Of a stretch of DNA of 64,000 nt, positions 55,972-63,669 are shown in pieces. The DNA is taken from positions 19,274-83,273 of the IMG/VR virus record IMGVR_UViG_3300031999_000009; one strand, given 5' to 3'. Origin of the DNA: a virus. Each line of letters begins with the position of its first letter. Position 1 is the stretch's first letter. Below the pieces are notes generated by a model. That model was not told where the DNA came from. It worked only from the letters and a program-made list of their open reading frames with translations, and did not search any database. The translations under genes were made by a program, and so were the position numbers.

Positions 55972-56773
55972 ACATACATCGAAGGTCCGCGGCGTCCCGA
56001 TTCACCAAATGCGCGTCCCGCCTGTCCACATTACGCAACGTCCGTTCAGGAAGGCGCACGGCGACAGGCTGGCTGCGAACTTGGATCTCGAGCTCCTTGG
56101 TCTACCAGTGATCAACTACCGTGACGGGATTTACTGGGTCGTAGAAGGACAGCATCGTGTCTACGCACTTCGCCAGCGTGGCTTCGACGGCGACATGCTC
56201 GACTGTCAGGTCTACAACAATTTGTCGGACGAGGAGATGGCGAACCGTTTCCTCGGCGGCGCTGACACCTTGCCATGCAACCCCTACGACAAGTTCTTCA
56301 TTTCCATCACAGGTAAGCACGTGCGCGAGTGCGAGGTGCAGCAATGTGTCGAAGATCTCGGCTTGAAGGTGAGCAAAGGCAAGTCCGAGACGTCCCTGGG
56401 ATGCGTATCAACCCTTTGTCGCATTTACGATCGGTTCGGCTTGTCTGTCCTACGGCATGTGCTGCAGGCGCTGAAGTTGGCCTTCCCAGGCGATAAGAAT
56501 GCGTTCGAGTCCGCATTGGTGGACGGCCTCGCGCTCGTCTACGGTCGCTATAGTTCCAGTGTGCGCGATGACGAAATGTCGGTGCGCCTGATGACGATCC
56601 ATGGTGGCCCACGCGGTCTTCTGCGTCGGGCTGAAAACCAGCGCGAGCGCACTGGCGGTCAGAAGCCTCAGTGTGTGGCGGCCGTCATCGTCGAGGTCTA
56701 CAACAAAGGGGTGGGGTCTAAATCCAAGGTTCGCTTGCCGTCGTGGTGGAAGGAGATCTCGTCGAATGCGTGA
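55916..56773 (+). CDS. ParB-like nuclease-domain protein
   Basis: 285 residues; start at the ATG after GGAGGCGGCAACGGC, with an in-frame ATG 18 bases upstream. V-P-P-V-H-I-T-Q-R-P-F-R-K near residue 30 and W-V-V-E-G-Q-H-R-V-Y-A-L-R near residue 70 are the ParB-fold signature (E-G-x-H-R). The second half is helical. Actinophage relatives are of unknown function; CTP use or nuclease activity is possible. Confidence 0.7.
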   Translation: MTKTKTQALPNHPEVAQPRHTSKVRGVPIHQMRVPPVHITQRPFRKAHGDRLAANLDLELLGLPVINYRDGIYWVVEGQHRVYALRQRGFDGDMLDCQVYNNLSDEEMANRFLGGADTLPCNPYDKFFISITGKHVRECEVQQCVEDLGLKVSKGKSETSLGCVSTLCRIYDRFGLSVLRHVLQALKLAFPGDKNAFESALVDGLALVYGRYSSSVRDDEMSVRLMTIHGGPRGLLRRAENQRERTGGQKPQCVAAVIVEVYNKGVGSKSKVRLPSWWKEISSNA

Positions 56774-56978
56774 AGAGTTAGTGGATCATCCTGCGCACTA
56801 TGGAGGCGCCGACAATCCCTACGAGGCGATCAAAGTGATCGAGGCGTGGGGCCTCGGGTTCAGCCTTGGCAACGCCGTGAAATACATCAGTCGTGCTGGC
56901 AAGAAAGGTTCTCGCCTCGAGGACTTGAAGAAGGCGCAGTGGTATCTGACGAGGGAGATTGAGCGATGCCAGTCCTAA
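56766..56978 (+). CDS. DUF3310 (SaV-like) protein
   Basis: 70 residues. D-H-P-A-H-Y near the start, A-I-K-V-I-E-A-W-G-L-G, G-N-A-V-K-Y-I-S-R-A-G-K-K-G, L-E-D-L-K-K-A-Q-W-Y-L: complete DUF3310 pattern, a tiny phage family close to nucleotide-handling genes. Adjacent to ThyX, which fits. Confidence 0.8.
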   Translation: MREELVDHPAHYGGADNPYEAIKVIEAWGLGFSLGNAVKYISRAGKKGSRLEDLKKAQWYLTREIERCQS

Positions 56979-57211
56979 AGATCGTGCTCGAAGAACCGGC
57001 GTGGCCAGACTTGGCTGCGAAGGACGTGATCCACACGAAAGACCCGATCGGCGTCACAGTGTTGAAGGGCGGCATGGAATCAGGAAAGCCGAGCGTCGCT
57101 TTCCGCATTGACCTTCCTGACGGAACGGTCATTCTCGCCGAGACATCACTGGCGTTGTTTCTCACCGCTGCGGATGCCTTCAAGGCTCGCTATGGAGATC
57201 CGCGGTCATGA
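56966..57211 (+). CDS. Small hypothetical protein
   Basis: 81 residues overlapping the previous gene by 13 bases. Beta-rich with T-V-L-K-G-G-M-x-S-G-K-P-S-V-A-F-R-I-D-L-P-D-G-T-V. Coupled to thyX by ATGA. Unknown family. Confidence 0.55.
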   Translation: MPVLKIVLEEPAWPDLAAKDVIHTKDPIGVTVLKGGMESGKPSVAFRIDLPDGTVILAETSLALFLTAADAFKARYGDPRS

Positions 57212-57963
57212 GAACACAAGTCCTAGACCACGGCTACGTCGAGCTCGTCGAACACTGGGGCTCTGACGAGCGCATCATCGAAGCGGCGCGGATGTCCACC
57301 GGGAAAGGGTTCCTCGGGTGGGGCGCTGGCGGTAACTGCGAAATCAAACCGGCCTCCTCGCGGATCTGCGAAAACGGCACGTCGGCGTGCGTGGTCAGGC
57401 ACGAGGGTGACGAGAAACTGCTCCGGCGTCTCTGGAACGACAAGCACGCCACGCCCTTCGAGATGGCCGGCATGACGATCGAAGTGCAGGCGCCCATCTT
57501 CGTGTTCCGTGAGTGGCATCGGCACCGAACGCAGAGCTACAACGAGTTGTCGGCTCGGTATACGCCCGTCCCAGACGTGAACTACATGCCCAGCGTAGAG
57601 CGTTTGATGGTGAACGCGAACACGACGAACCGTCAAGCGAACCGCGTGGCCGACGCGCCTCCACTGACGGAGTTTCACGCGCGAGCGTTTCAGCTCAATC
57701 TTGGGAAGTCCTACATCGAAGCCGAGGCGCAGTATCAGCGCGCGCTGGCTGATGGCGTGCCGAAAGAGCTGGCGCGCTGTTTCATGCCCGTCGGTCGCTA
57801 TTCACGGATGCGCGCCTCAGCGAACTTGCGCAACTGGTTGGGGTTTCTGACGTTGCGTCTCTCAAAGGACGCGCAGTGGGAAATCAGACAATACGCGACA
57901 GTCGTGTCGGCAACCGTGGAGTCTCTCTTCCCGCGCACGTTCGACTTGTTTTCCAAAACCTAG
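57208..57963 (+). CDS. thyX: Flavin-dependent thymidylate synthase ThyX
   Basis: 251 residues, typical ThyX length. The signature R-H-R-T-Q-S-Y-N-E-L-S-A-R-Y is complete near residue 104, with the flavin/dUMP residues S, N, E, S and R in place. H-A-T-P-F-E-M-A near residue 78 and L-R-N-W-L-G-F-L-T-L-R near residue 210 are also conserved. Makes dTMP from dUMP using FAD and NADPH, supplying thymidine for phage DNA. Coupled to the upstream small gene by ATGA. Confidence 0.97.
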   Translation: MRTQVLDHGYVELVEHWGSDERIIEAARMSTGKGFLGWGAGGNCEIKPASSRICENGTSACVVRHEGDEKLLRRLWNDKHATPFEMAGMTIEVQAPIFVFREWHRHRTQSYNELSARYTPVPDVNYMPSVERLMVNANTTNRQANRVADAPPLTEFHARAFQLNLGKSYIEAEAQYQRALADGVPKELARCFMPVGRYSRMRASANLRNWLGFLTLRLSKDAQWEIRQYATVVSATVESLFPRTFDLFSKT

Positions 57964-58192
57964 TCCCTGTCAAGTCTCCTTGTGCCACTCGCGATCTGGT
58001 TGTCCCAGATGTAGTGGCTTGTTCCTTTCCTGCTGATCTCGTAAAGTCCATGAGCGCTGGGGCGGCGGTGGCGGCGGTGGATTTCTTCACATCCGTTTCT
58101 CTCTCGCACGCCACGAACGTGTGAGGGGCCCCAGCGCATACCTTTCGTGGAGGTATTGGACTATGAGTTTCTCTGTGGCGGCGGCGACGTAG
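57964..58192 (+). other. Intergenic region with a long inverted repeat
   Basis: About 230 bases between thyX and the primase-helicase. No convincing gene. An inverted repeat pairs GCGCTGGGGC (58054-58063) with GCCCCAGCGC (58128-58137), extended by ATG/CAT with one bulge, enclosing a 64-base loop that contains CAC-GCCACGAAC-GTG. It could be a structured leader, an RNA, or a replication or processing site. Confidence 0.45.
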
Positions 58193-60358
58193 ATGGGCGT
58201 AGCGCTCGATCGAATCCTCAGCAAGTTGAACGGCGTCAAGCCTATCTCCGGCGGATGGGTGGCTCGCTGTCCTGCTCACGAAGACCACGTGCAAAGCCTC
58301 CAAGTATCCGAGCGTTCGGATCTCAGTGTGGGCTTACATTGCCACGCCGGGTGCGCCAAGGACTCCATCACTGGCGCCATCGGCCTGTCGTTCGGCGATC
58401 TCTTCGAACCCAAGGACGACGACGACAAGCAGATCGTCTCGGTCTTCGATTACCGATCGTTCGACGGAAAATTGCTCTACCAGTCCGTGCGGTTCTATCC
58501 GAAGGAGTTCAGGCAGCGGCAGCCGCAAGGGTCCGACTGGACTTGGAGCATGGCCTCGCTGAAAGGGCAGCATGTGCCCTACCGCTGGCCGGAACTGAAG
58601 GGCCACAACGTCGTCGTCGTCGTTGAAGGCGAGAAGGACGTTGACCGCCTGTGGGCGCTGGGGATCGCCGCAACGACCAATATCGGCGGCGCCAAGAAGT
58701 GGAGCACGAACGAGACGAAGTGTCTCACGCAAGCCGGCGTCAGCCGCATCATCATCCTGCCAGACAACGACGAGGCCGGAGCCGCCCACGCGGTCATCGT
58801 GGCGAAGTCTGTCAAGGCGGCCGGGATTGCGGTGAGCGTCATCGCCCTGCCTGACCTTCCTCCGCATGGTGACGTGAGCGATTGGTTGATGAACGGTGGC
58901 ACCAAGGAAGCGCTTCAAGACCTCTTGGCCGCCAAGCCTTACGTGTTGTCGCCGGGTCACGACCCGTCGCCGTTGCCCGCGTCGGTGATTCCTGACGACG
59001 AGCTCGACCTGACGCAATATCACCTGACAGACCTCGGTGCCGCTGAGACGCTCCGCGATCGGTTCAGCGACCGTCTCCGCTACGACCATCAACGTGAGCA
59101 ATGGTTGATGTGGGACGGACACTTCTGGGCGCCCGACTTGGACGAGGGTGCCTCGCGCGCGGCGAATGAGCACGTGCGCTTGCTGCAGCGTGACGCCTTG
59201 CGCATCCCTGACTACGTGCAGCGCAAGCAGTATCTCGACTTCGCCATGGGCCGTGAGAAGCGGGGCCCGCTTGTGGCGATGATGCAGCAGGCGTCTGCGT
59301 TGAAGCCGTTGGCGATCGTGGGCGACGCCTGGGATGCTGACGGCTGGACGCTCGGGTGTCCCAATGGCATCGTCGACCTTCGCACGGGTGCCTTGCGCGA
59401 TGGCGATCGGAGCGACTTCATCACCCTGCAGACCGGCGCACGCTATGAGCACGCCGATTGCCCGCGCTGGATGCAGTTCCTTGGGGAAATCTTCGACGGC
59501 AACCTGGACCTGATCGACTACATCTGGCGCGCTATCGGCTATTCCCTGACGGCGGACATGCGCGAGCAGTGCTTCTTCGTGATGTTCGGGTCGGGGTCCA
59601 ACGGGAAGAGTATTTTCATCGACGCGCTTGAGCACGTCTTCGGCACCTACGGGCACCGCGCCGACATGCGGATGTTCGCCGGCAATACCGCGGACGCGAG
59701 CAGCTTCCAGAATGCGGACTTCCGTGGCAAGCGGCTCGTGTTCGCCGCCGAGGTTCGCCCTGGCGCCCGCATGAACGAGCACATCCTGAAGCACTTCACG
59801 GGCGGCGAGACGCTCCGGGCCGAATACAAATACGGGCGCTCGTTCACCATCCGACCTGTGGGCAAGATTTGGTTGGGCGTCAACCACCGGCCGAAGGTGG
59901 CGGACGATTCCTTCGGCTTCTGGCGGCGCGTCCGCCTGGTGCCCTTCCTGCGGACCTTCACGGGCTCCTCAGAGGACCGTTCGCTTCGGGAGACGCTGAG
60001 GGCTGAGGCGCCGGGAATTCTATCCTGGGCGGTCCAGGGCGCCCTGGAATGGCAGCTCCGCGGCTTGGTCGCGCCAGCCATCGTTCAGGATGCGACCAAC
60101 GACTACCAGACAGGCGAAGACCCGTTGGCCGACTTCTTCGCCACGCGCACCAACGATGTTGAGGACAGCATCGTTCCGTTCGCCAAACTCTACGCTTCCT
60201 ACCGCGATTGGGCGACCAGTATGGGTATCTCAGACCGCGAGAAGCTGGCGGCCAAGGCATTCGTCAATTCGCTCCAGAGCCGGCCATATGAGCGTATCAA
60301 GCACAATAACGCCAATTGCTACAAGGGTTTAGAGTTAGTTTCGACTAATCTGTTTTAA
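58193..60358 (+). CDS. D5-type primase-helicase
   Basis: 721 residues. Zinc ribbon of the CHC2 type (C26, H29, C50, C54); TOPRIM-like primase segment with V-V-V-V-E-G-E-K-D near residue 140 and P-D-N-D-E-A-G near residue 190; linker; then an SF3 helicase domain of the D5/P4 family with Walker A G-S-G-S-N-G-K-S (about 465-472), K-R-L-V-F-A-A-E-V near 520 and W-L-G-V-N-H-R-P. It primes and unwinds DNA for phage replication. Immediately followed by a UUCG terminator and an AT-rich tract, the expected region of an origin. Confidence 0.92.
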   Translation: MGVALDRILSKLNGVKPISGGWVARCPAHEDHVQSLQVSERSDLSVGLHCHAGCAKDSITGAIGLSFGDLFEPKDDDDKQIVSVFDYRSFDGKLLYQSVRFYPKEFRQRQPQGSDWTWSMASLKGQHVPYRWPELKGHNVVVVVEGEKDVDRLWALGIAATTNIGGAKKWSTNETKCLTQAGVSRIIILPDNDEAGAAHAVIVAKSVKAAGIAVSVIALPDLPPHGDVSDWLMNGGTKEALQDLLAAKPYVLSPGHDPSPLPASVIPDDELDLTQYHLTDLGAAETLRDRFSDRLRYDHQREQWLMWDGHFWAPDLDEGASRAANEHVRLLQRDALRIPDYVQRKQYLDFAMGREKRGPLVAMMQQASALKPLAIVGDAWDADGWTLGCPNGIVDLRTGALRDGDRSDFITLQTGARYEHADCPRWMQFLGEIFDGNLDLIDYIWRAIGYSLTADMREQCFFVMFGSGSNGKSIFIDALEHVFGTYGHRADMRMFAGNTADASSFQNADFRGKRLVFAAEVRPGARMNEHILKHFTGGETLRAEYKYGRSFTIRPVGKIWLGVNHRPKVADDSFGFWRRVRLVPFLRTFTGSSEDRSLRETLRAEAPGILSWAVQGALEWQLRGLVAPAIVQDATNDYQTGEDPLADFFATRTNDVEDSIVPFAKLYASYRDWATSMGISDREKLAAKAFVNSLQSRPYERIKHNNANCYKGLELVSTNLF
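60334..60357 (+). terminator. Intrinsic terminator with UUCG loop
   Basis: GTTAGT-TTCG-ACTAAT hairpin, then CTGTTTTAATT. UUCG loops and a U-rich tail are classic for intrinsic terminators. It overlaps the stop of the primase-helicase and is the most convincing terminator in the window. Confidence 0.65.
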
Positions 60359-60500
60359 TTGCGTTTAACTCACAACAATAGTGACCAATGACGTAACGGC
60401 AGTTTGGCGGAGATTTTCTATACTCTTCTCTCATAGAGACTTTCTAGAAAGAGTAGATATGTTATTATTCTCAGTTCCTGGACTTGGTCCAAGGAGGCCC
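60359..60500. other. AT-rich tract with palindromes, origin candidate
   Basis: About 140 bases much richer in A+T than their surroundings. They contain TACTCTT/AAGAGTA arms, a TCTC-TCATA-GAGA hairpin, the palindrome CTTTCTAGAAAG (60440-60451), a TATACT -10-like hexamer and an AAGGAGG with no start codon after it. No protein gene is supported. Adjacent to the replicative primase-helicase, so it may be a replication origin or a control region. Confidence 0.45.
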
Positions 60501-60516
60501 ATACCGCCGGCGGTAT
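60501..60516. repeat. Perfect 16-bp palindrome ATACCGCCGGCGGTAT, copy 4
   Basis: Lies between the AT-rich tract and the GIY-YIG-like gene, 15 bases before its start. Same sequence as copies 1-3. Confidence 0.85.
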
Positions 60517-60531
60517 CGACTGGAGGTGCCG

Positions 60532-60936
60532 ATGTCTGCGCACGATTGGGAGCGGGAAGAGTGGAAATGCGAGGCCGTCCGATGCCGTCACATCGCGGTG
60601 CCGGACGTCGGGGAATCAGAACGCGTGCTGGTCGCGGACGTGTTGGCTAGGAAGGCGTGGTTTCCGGTGGCCGGCCTGTTCATCCTTCGGGATGGAGATG
60701 CCGTGCAGTATGTGGGACTGGCGTCAAACCCCTTGCGGCTTCGGCTGACGGTGGCGATCTCGTCTGGCAAGACGTGGACGAAGGCCGATTACCGCACATG
60801 GACCGTGACGTTGCAGCGCGCCCCTTCAGATTATCCAGACGACCTCGCGCTAGAACGGCGGATCATCGCCGAGCACGCGCCACCGTTCAATGTTCTTGGG
60901 CGTCCACGGCGCGAAATGCGCGCCATCGTGCAGTGA
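60532..60936 (+). CDS. GIY-YIG-like nuclease fold protein
   Basis: 134 residues behind TGGAGGTGCCG. The order matches a GIY-YIG domain: G-L-F-I-L-R-D-G-D near residue 50, V-Q-Y-V-G-L-A-S-N-P-L-R-L-R (Y-V-G and the conserved R), then E-R-R-I-I-A-E-H-A-P-P-F-N-V-L with the metal-binding Glu and closing P-x-x-N. The N-terminus carries two cysteines. A possible DNA nuclease; the first GIY tyrosine is replaced by Leu-Phe, so activity is uncertain. Confidence 0.65.
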   Translation: MSAHDWEREEWKCEAVRCRHIAVPDVGESERVLVADVLARKAWFPVAGLFILRDGDAVQYVGLASNPLRLRLTVAISSGKTWTKADYRTWTVTLQRAPSDYPDDLALERRIIAEHAPPFNVLGRPRREMRAIVQ

Positions 60937-60990
60937 ACCAATAACTCAGGGTAAGATTCACCGCGCGCAATATTTGAGGAGGCGGCGACG

Positions 60991-61215
60991 ATGGCAACGC
61001 TCAAGGGCACGATCAAGTCACTGAAGAAGGCCGAGGGTTTCGGGTTTATTACCCACACTGCCACCGGCATCGACCATTTCTTCCACCGCACAGGACTCTT
61101 CAACCACCCGAACCCGCCGATTCCCTTCGCGGATTTGCGTGAAGAGCTGCCCGTGGAATTCGAGGCTGAGGAAGGCCCGAAAGGACTCCGCGCCGTCGAG
61201 GTTCGACCACTTTAA
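60991..61215 (+). CDS. Cold-shock domain protein
   Basis: 74 residues behind GAGGAGGCGGCGACG. G-T-I-K-S-L-K-K-A-E-G-F-G-F-I (RNP-1-like) and D-H-F-F-H-R-T-G-L-F (RNP-2-like) are the two nucleic-acid-binding motifs of the OB-fold cold-shock family; length is standard. Binds single-stranded DNA or RNA, perhaps phage transcripts. A TAAGAT lies upstream. Confidence 0.9.
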   Translation: MATLKGTIKSLKKAEGFGFITHTATGIDHFFHRTGLFNHPNPPIPFADLREELPVEFEAEEGPKGLRAVEVRPL

Positions 61216-61229
61216 CGACGGAGGCGGCG

Positions 61230-61463
61230 ATGGAAATCCGGCGGCTTTCCCCTCACGACATCGCTCAGCAACAGGCGGGATCTACGCGTATCGCGCCTGG
61301 AATTTGGATGGACGCCTCTGGCGGCGTGCACTTCAGTGTGCCCGAGTTGCTCGAGATGGTCGACCTCGAAGACAACGCGACGAACCGCGAAGCCGTGGTG
61401 CGCATCGCCACCGAGATCGCGCTCGCTCACAACCTGAAGGCCATCCGCCAGGAAGTGCAGTGA
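61230..61463 (+). CDS. Small hypothetical protein
   Basis: 77 residues, ribosome site GGAGGCGGCG. Helical, acidic C-terminal half (VPELLEMVDLEDNATNREAVVRIATEIALAH). Unknown family. Coupled to the next gene by GTGA. Confidence 0.55.
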   Translation: MEIRRLSPHDIAQQQAGSTRIAPGIWMDASGGVHFSVPELLEMVDLEDNATNREAVVRIATEIALAHNLKAIRQEVQ

Positions 61464-61642
61464 ATCCGCTTCCGCCCATGCCGACCCCTGCCGATTACGA
61501 GGCATGCGTGCTCGCCAACGCCGACAAGGAAAATCCTCACGCCTGGTGCGCGTGGGTGCAGGCGTCTCGCTGGATCGGCCTCGCCATGAAACTCTCAGAC
61601 GGTCCCCCACCGGAGCCTGCGAATGATCTTCATCGGGGTTGA
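61460..61642 (+). CDS. Small hypothetical protein
   Basis: 60 residues from GTG overlapping the previous stop. Pro-rich N-terminus, a helix with W-C-A-W-V-Q-A-S-R-W. Overlaps the resolvase gene by 20 bases. Confidence 0.45.
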   Translation: MNPLPPMPTPADYEACVLANADKENPHAWCAWVQASRWIGLAMKLSDGPPPEPANDLHRG

Positions 61643-62090
61643 CGTGGGCGCGGCCGGCGGTATCGCGTTGATTGACGCGACGGGATCAATGCTGCGCGCG
61701 GTGCACATGCCGGAGACGGACGTCGACATCCTGTCCGTGTTGGAACACGCCCGCGGGCTTGGATGGCATCATGGCGACCCGGAGGCGTCAGGCTGCCGCG
61801 CTGTGCTGGAGAAGGTGCACGCCTCGCCGCAAATGGGCGTGGTGTCGGCGTTCAGCTTCGGCGGCGCCTATCGGTCGGTGCGCATGGCGCTGGCCGCGAA
61901 GGAAATCCCATTCGACGAGGTGTCTCCGATGAAGTGGCAGCGTCGGATGGAGTGCCTATCCGGCGGCGACAAGAACGTGACGAAGGCCCGCGCGCAACAA
62001 CTCTTCCCCGGCGTGAAGGTGACGCACGCCATCGCCGATGCGTTGTTGCTGGCGGAGTTCTGTCGGCGCACCCAAATGGATCTCTCGTGA
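61623..62090 (+). CDS. RuvC-like Holliday junction resolvase
   Basis: 155 residues. I-G-V-D-V-G-A-A-G-G-I-A with catalytic Asp7, V-L-E-K-V-H-A-S-P-Q-M-G near residue 63 (Glu), K-W-Q-R-R-M near residue 104 and H-A-I-A-D-A-L-L-L-A-E-F with the final Asp near residue 139. This RNase-H fold with D-E-D carboxylates cuts four-way junctions during recombination or packaging. Confidence 0.9.
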   Translation: MIFIGVDVGAAGGIALIDATGSMLRAVHMPETDVDILSVLEHARGLGWHHGDPEASGCRAVLEKVHASPQMGVVSAFSFGGAYRSVRMALAAKEIPFDEVSPMKWQRRMECLSGGDKNVTKARAQQLFPGVKVTHAIADALLLAEFCRRTQMDLS

Positions 62091-62096
62091 GGGACG

Positions 62097-62531
62097 ATGA
62101 GCAAGATCGCGCAGGAGATGCAGCGCCTCGCCGACGAAATTTTCAAGAGGAAGACCGCGCCCTCTCGGGAGGATCGCAAGGACGAGAAGAAAAAGTCCCA
62201 GACGGCAGTCATCACGTCGGTGCGCGCAGCAGTGTTCAAATTGGACAAGGCGTGCCTCTGCGGGAAATGCCAACCAGCGGAGACGGACGAGATGCACGAG
62301 GTGGTGCCGAGGTCCAAGACGCGCGGCCTGCCGCCGAACGTGCGGTTCAGCACTTCGAACTGCGTCCGTCTGAGCCGGCGCTGCCACGCGAAGGTGACGG
62401 GAGAGTTGGGACACGGGAAGCGGCTGACGATCACGTTCGCGGACCCCGTGGAGGGAGCCAACGGATTGGTGACGCTGATATGGAAGGACGGAAAGTCCAA
62501 GACGTATCGCCGCCTTCAGCCGGTGTCGTAA
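62097..62531 (+). CDS. HNH-like endonuclease
   Basis: 144 residues. Basic helical N-terminus, then C-L-C-G-K-C near residue 53, D-E-M-H-E-V-V-P-R-S, N-C-V-x-L-S-R-R-C-H-A-K-V-T-G, a compact HNH with zinc cysteines. The first HNH histidine is in M-H-E; activity likely. Its end overlaps the next gene by 52 bases. Confidence 0.75.
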   Translation: MSKIAQEMQRLADEIFKRKTAPSREDRKDEKKKSQTAVITSVRAAVFKLDKACLCGKCQPAETDEMHEVVPRSKTRGLPPNVRFSTSNCVRLSRRCHAKVTGELGHGKRLTITFADPVEGANGLVTLIWKDGKSKTYRRLQPVS

Positions 62532-62803
62532 CTGAACCGAAATGGAAGCGCGACCCGGCTGGCCGAAAGCTTGTGCGCGTCAACCGTCACTATTGGATAG
62601 ATCCGGGCACGAACTACCAGTTGGCGCACCTCGTGCCGAGTCCTATGCCGAAGGGCACCCATGAGGCCGACGCTGTCTGTGAAGCGCCGCCGAATAAGCC
62701 GCTTCTGTGGCCGCTTGTTGGGATCGGCGTTCCTGCGGTCCCGCTCAACCGCGCCTGCGCTCGGTGCCTCGATTTGATGCCAAAACATAGTGTCGTTATC
62801 TGA
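62480..62803 (+). CDS. Hypothetical protein
   Basis: 107 residues starting inside the HNH gene. No strong ribosome site. Pro-rich, with a C-x-R-C pair near the end (R-A-C-A-R-C-L-D-L). Frame is open over a long region upstream, so the start is uncertain. Unknown family. Confidence 0.4.
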   Translation: MEGRKVQDVSPPSAGVVTEPKWKRDPAGRKLVRVNRHYWIDPGTNYQLAHLVPSPMPKGTHEADAVCEAPPNKPLLWPLVGIGVPAVPLNRACARCLDLMPKHSVVI

Positions 62804-62811
62804 GGTCTGAC

Positions 62812-63426
62812 ATGGATGAATTTGACGAGACGGAAGCACCAGTTTGCACGCACGGTCCCTTTCTCCTGATGAAGACAGGCGCGCAGGTGCCCGACAATGT
62901 CGTGCCGTTCGACATCTGGCAAGCCGCGGTCGTGTGGTGCATGGAGGTCGAGAAGGCGTCACCGTTCTGGGTGGGCGACCTGCAGCTGTATGGCGAGCAC
63001 TACGGAGAAGACGCCTCACAGGTGTTGGACGGCACCGACTACGCGTTGCAGTCCATCCGCAACGCGCGCTACACCTGTAAGGCCATCCCGCCTGAGCGCC
63101 GCCGAGCTGACGTGCCGTTCTCGCACCACCAGGAGATCGCTTCGTTGCGCGTGCCTGGCACGGCGACGACGGAGAATCCAGGTGGCGTGCCCGATGTCCC
63201 TGCTCAGACGTTCTGGCTCGATAAGTGTGAACAGGAGAACCTGACGCGTGACCAGCTGCGCGTGCAGCTCAAGGCGGCGAAGGCGACGGCCGCCGGCCAG
63301 CAGGTCGAGCTGTGGCTGATGGTCAAGTGCTCCACGGTTGATGCTCAGGAAGAACTCGCCGATCGGTTGCGACTCGAAGGCTACAGCGTGAAGCTGCAGG
63401 CGAAAGACGTCCACGTCCACACATAG
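62812..63426 (+). CDS. Conserved hypothetical DNA-metabolism protein
   Basis: 204 residues. WVGDLQLYGEHYGEDASQ near residue 50 and P-P-E-R-R-R-A-D-V-P-F-S-H-H-Q-E-I-A-S-L near residue 98 form a pattern I know from actinobacterial and phage proteins of unknown function; the last 60 residues form a helical segment. Possibly DNA-binding or antirepressor-like. Confidence 0.6.
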   Translation: MDEFDETEAPVCTHGPFLLMKTGAQVPDNVVPFDIWQAAVVWCMEVEKASPFWVGDLQLYGEHYGEDASQVLDGTDYALQSIRNARYTCKAIPPERRRADVPFSHHQEIASLRVPGTATTENPGGVPDVPAQTFWLDKCEQENLTRDQLRVQLKAAKATAAGQQVELWLMVKCSTVDAQEELADRLRLEGYSVKLQAKDVHVHT

Positions 63427-63435
63427 GAGGTCACA

Positions 63436-63636
63436 ATGGCAAAGAAGTCGACCAAGCGGAACCCGCAAGACGCCACTCTTCGCAATACCAGGGCTGCGCT
63501 GAAGCGCCACCGTGAGCTGGCCTCGCGTGTCGTCACGCTGGAAACCCGTCTCGATGCACTGTTCGGTGCTGTGTGGGAAGGACGGAACCGCCTGGCGTTG
63601 GGGCTCAACGCGCCCCGTCGTCCCAGCGCAAAATAA
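63436..63636 (+). CDS. Small basic helical protein
   Basis: 66 residues, ribosome site TAGGAGGTCACA. Basic start (AKKSTKRNPQDATLRNTRAALKRHRELASR), one long helix, coiled-coil-like (VVTLETRLDALFGAVWEG). Possibly nucleic-acid binding. Unknown family. Confidence 0.55.
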   Translation: MAKKSTKRNPQDATLRNTRAALKRHRELASRVVTLETRLDALFGAVWEGRNRLALGLNAPRRPSAK

Positions 63637-63669
63637 CTCATATTTCGGCAAAGAATTCCCGCATGGCGC

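Noticed and set aside
60381-60650. An 89-codon frame over the AT-rich region after the primase-helicase
   Set aside because: It crosses the palindrome and the start of the GIY-YIG-like gene, and its second half has typical shadow composition (Arg/Gly-rich). No ribosome site at its start.
61763-62480. Open frame running from inside the resolvase gene to 62480 ahead of the short gene there
   Set aside because: The upstream part overlaps two well-supported genes in another frame and has shadow-like composition. Only the last part (from 62480) is reported, with low confidence.
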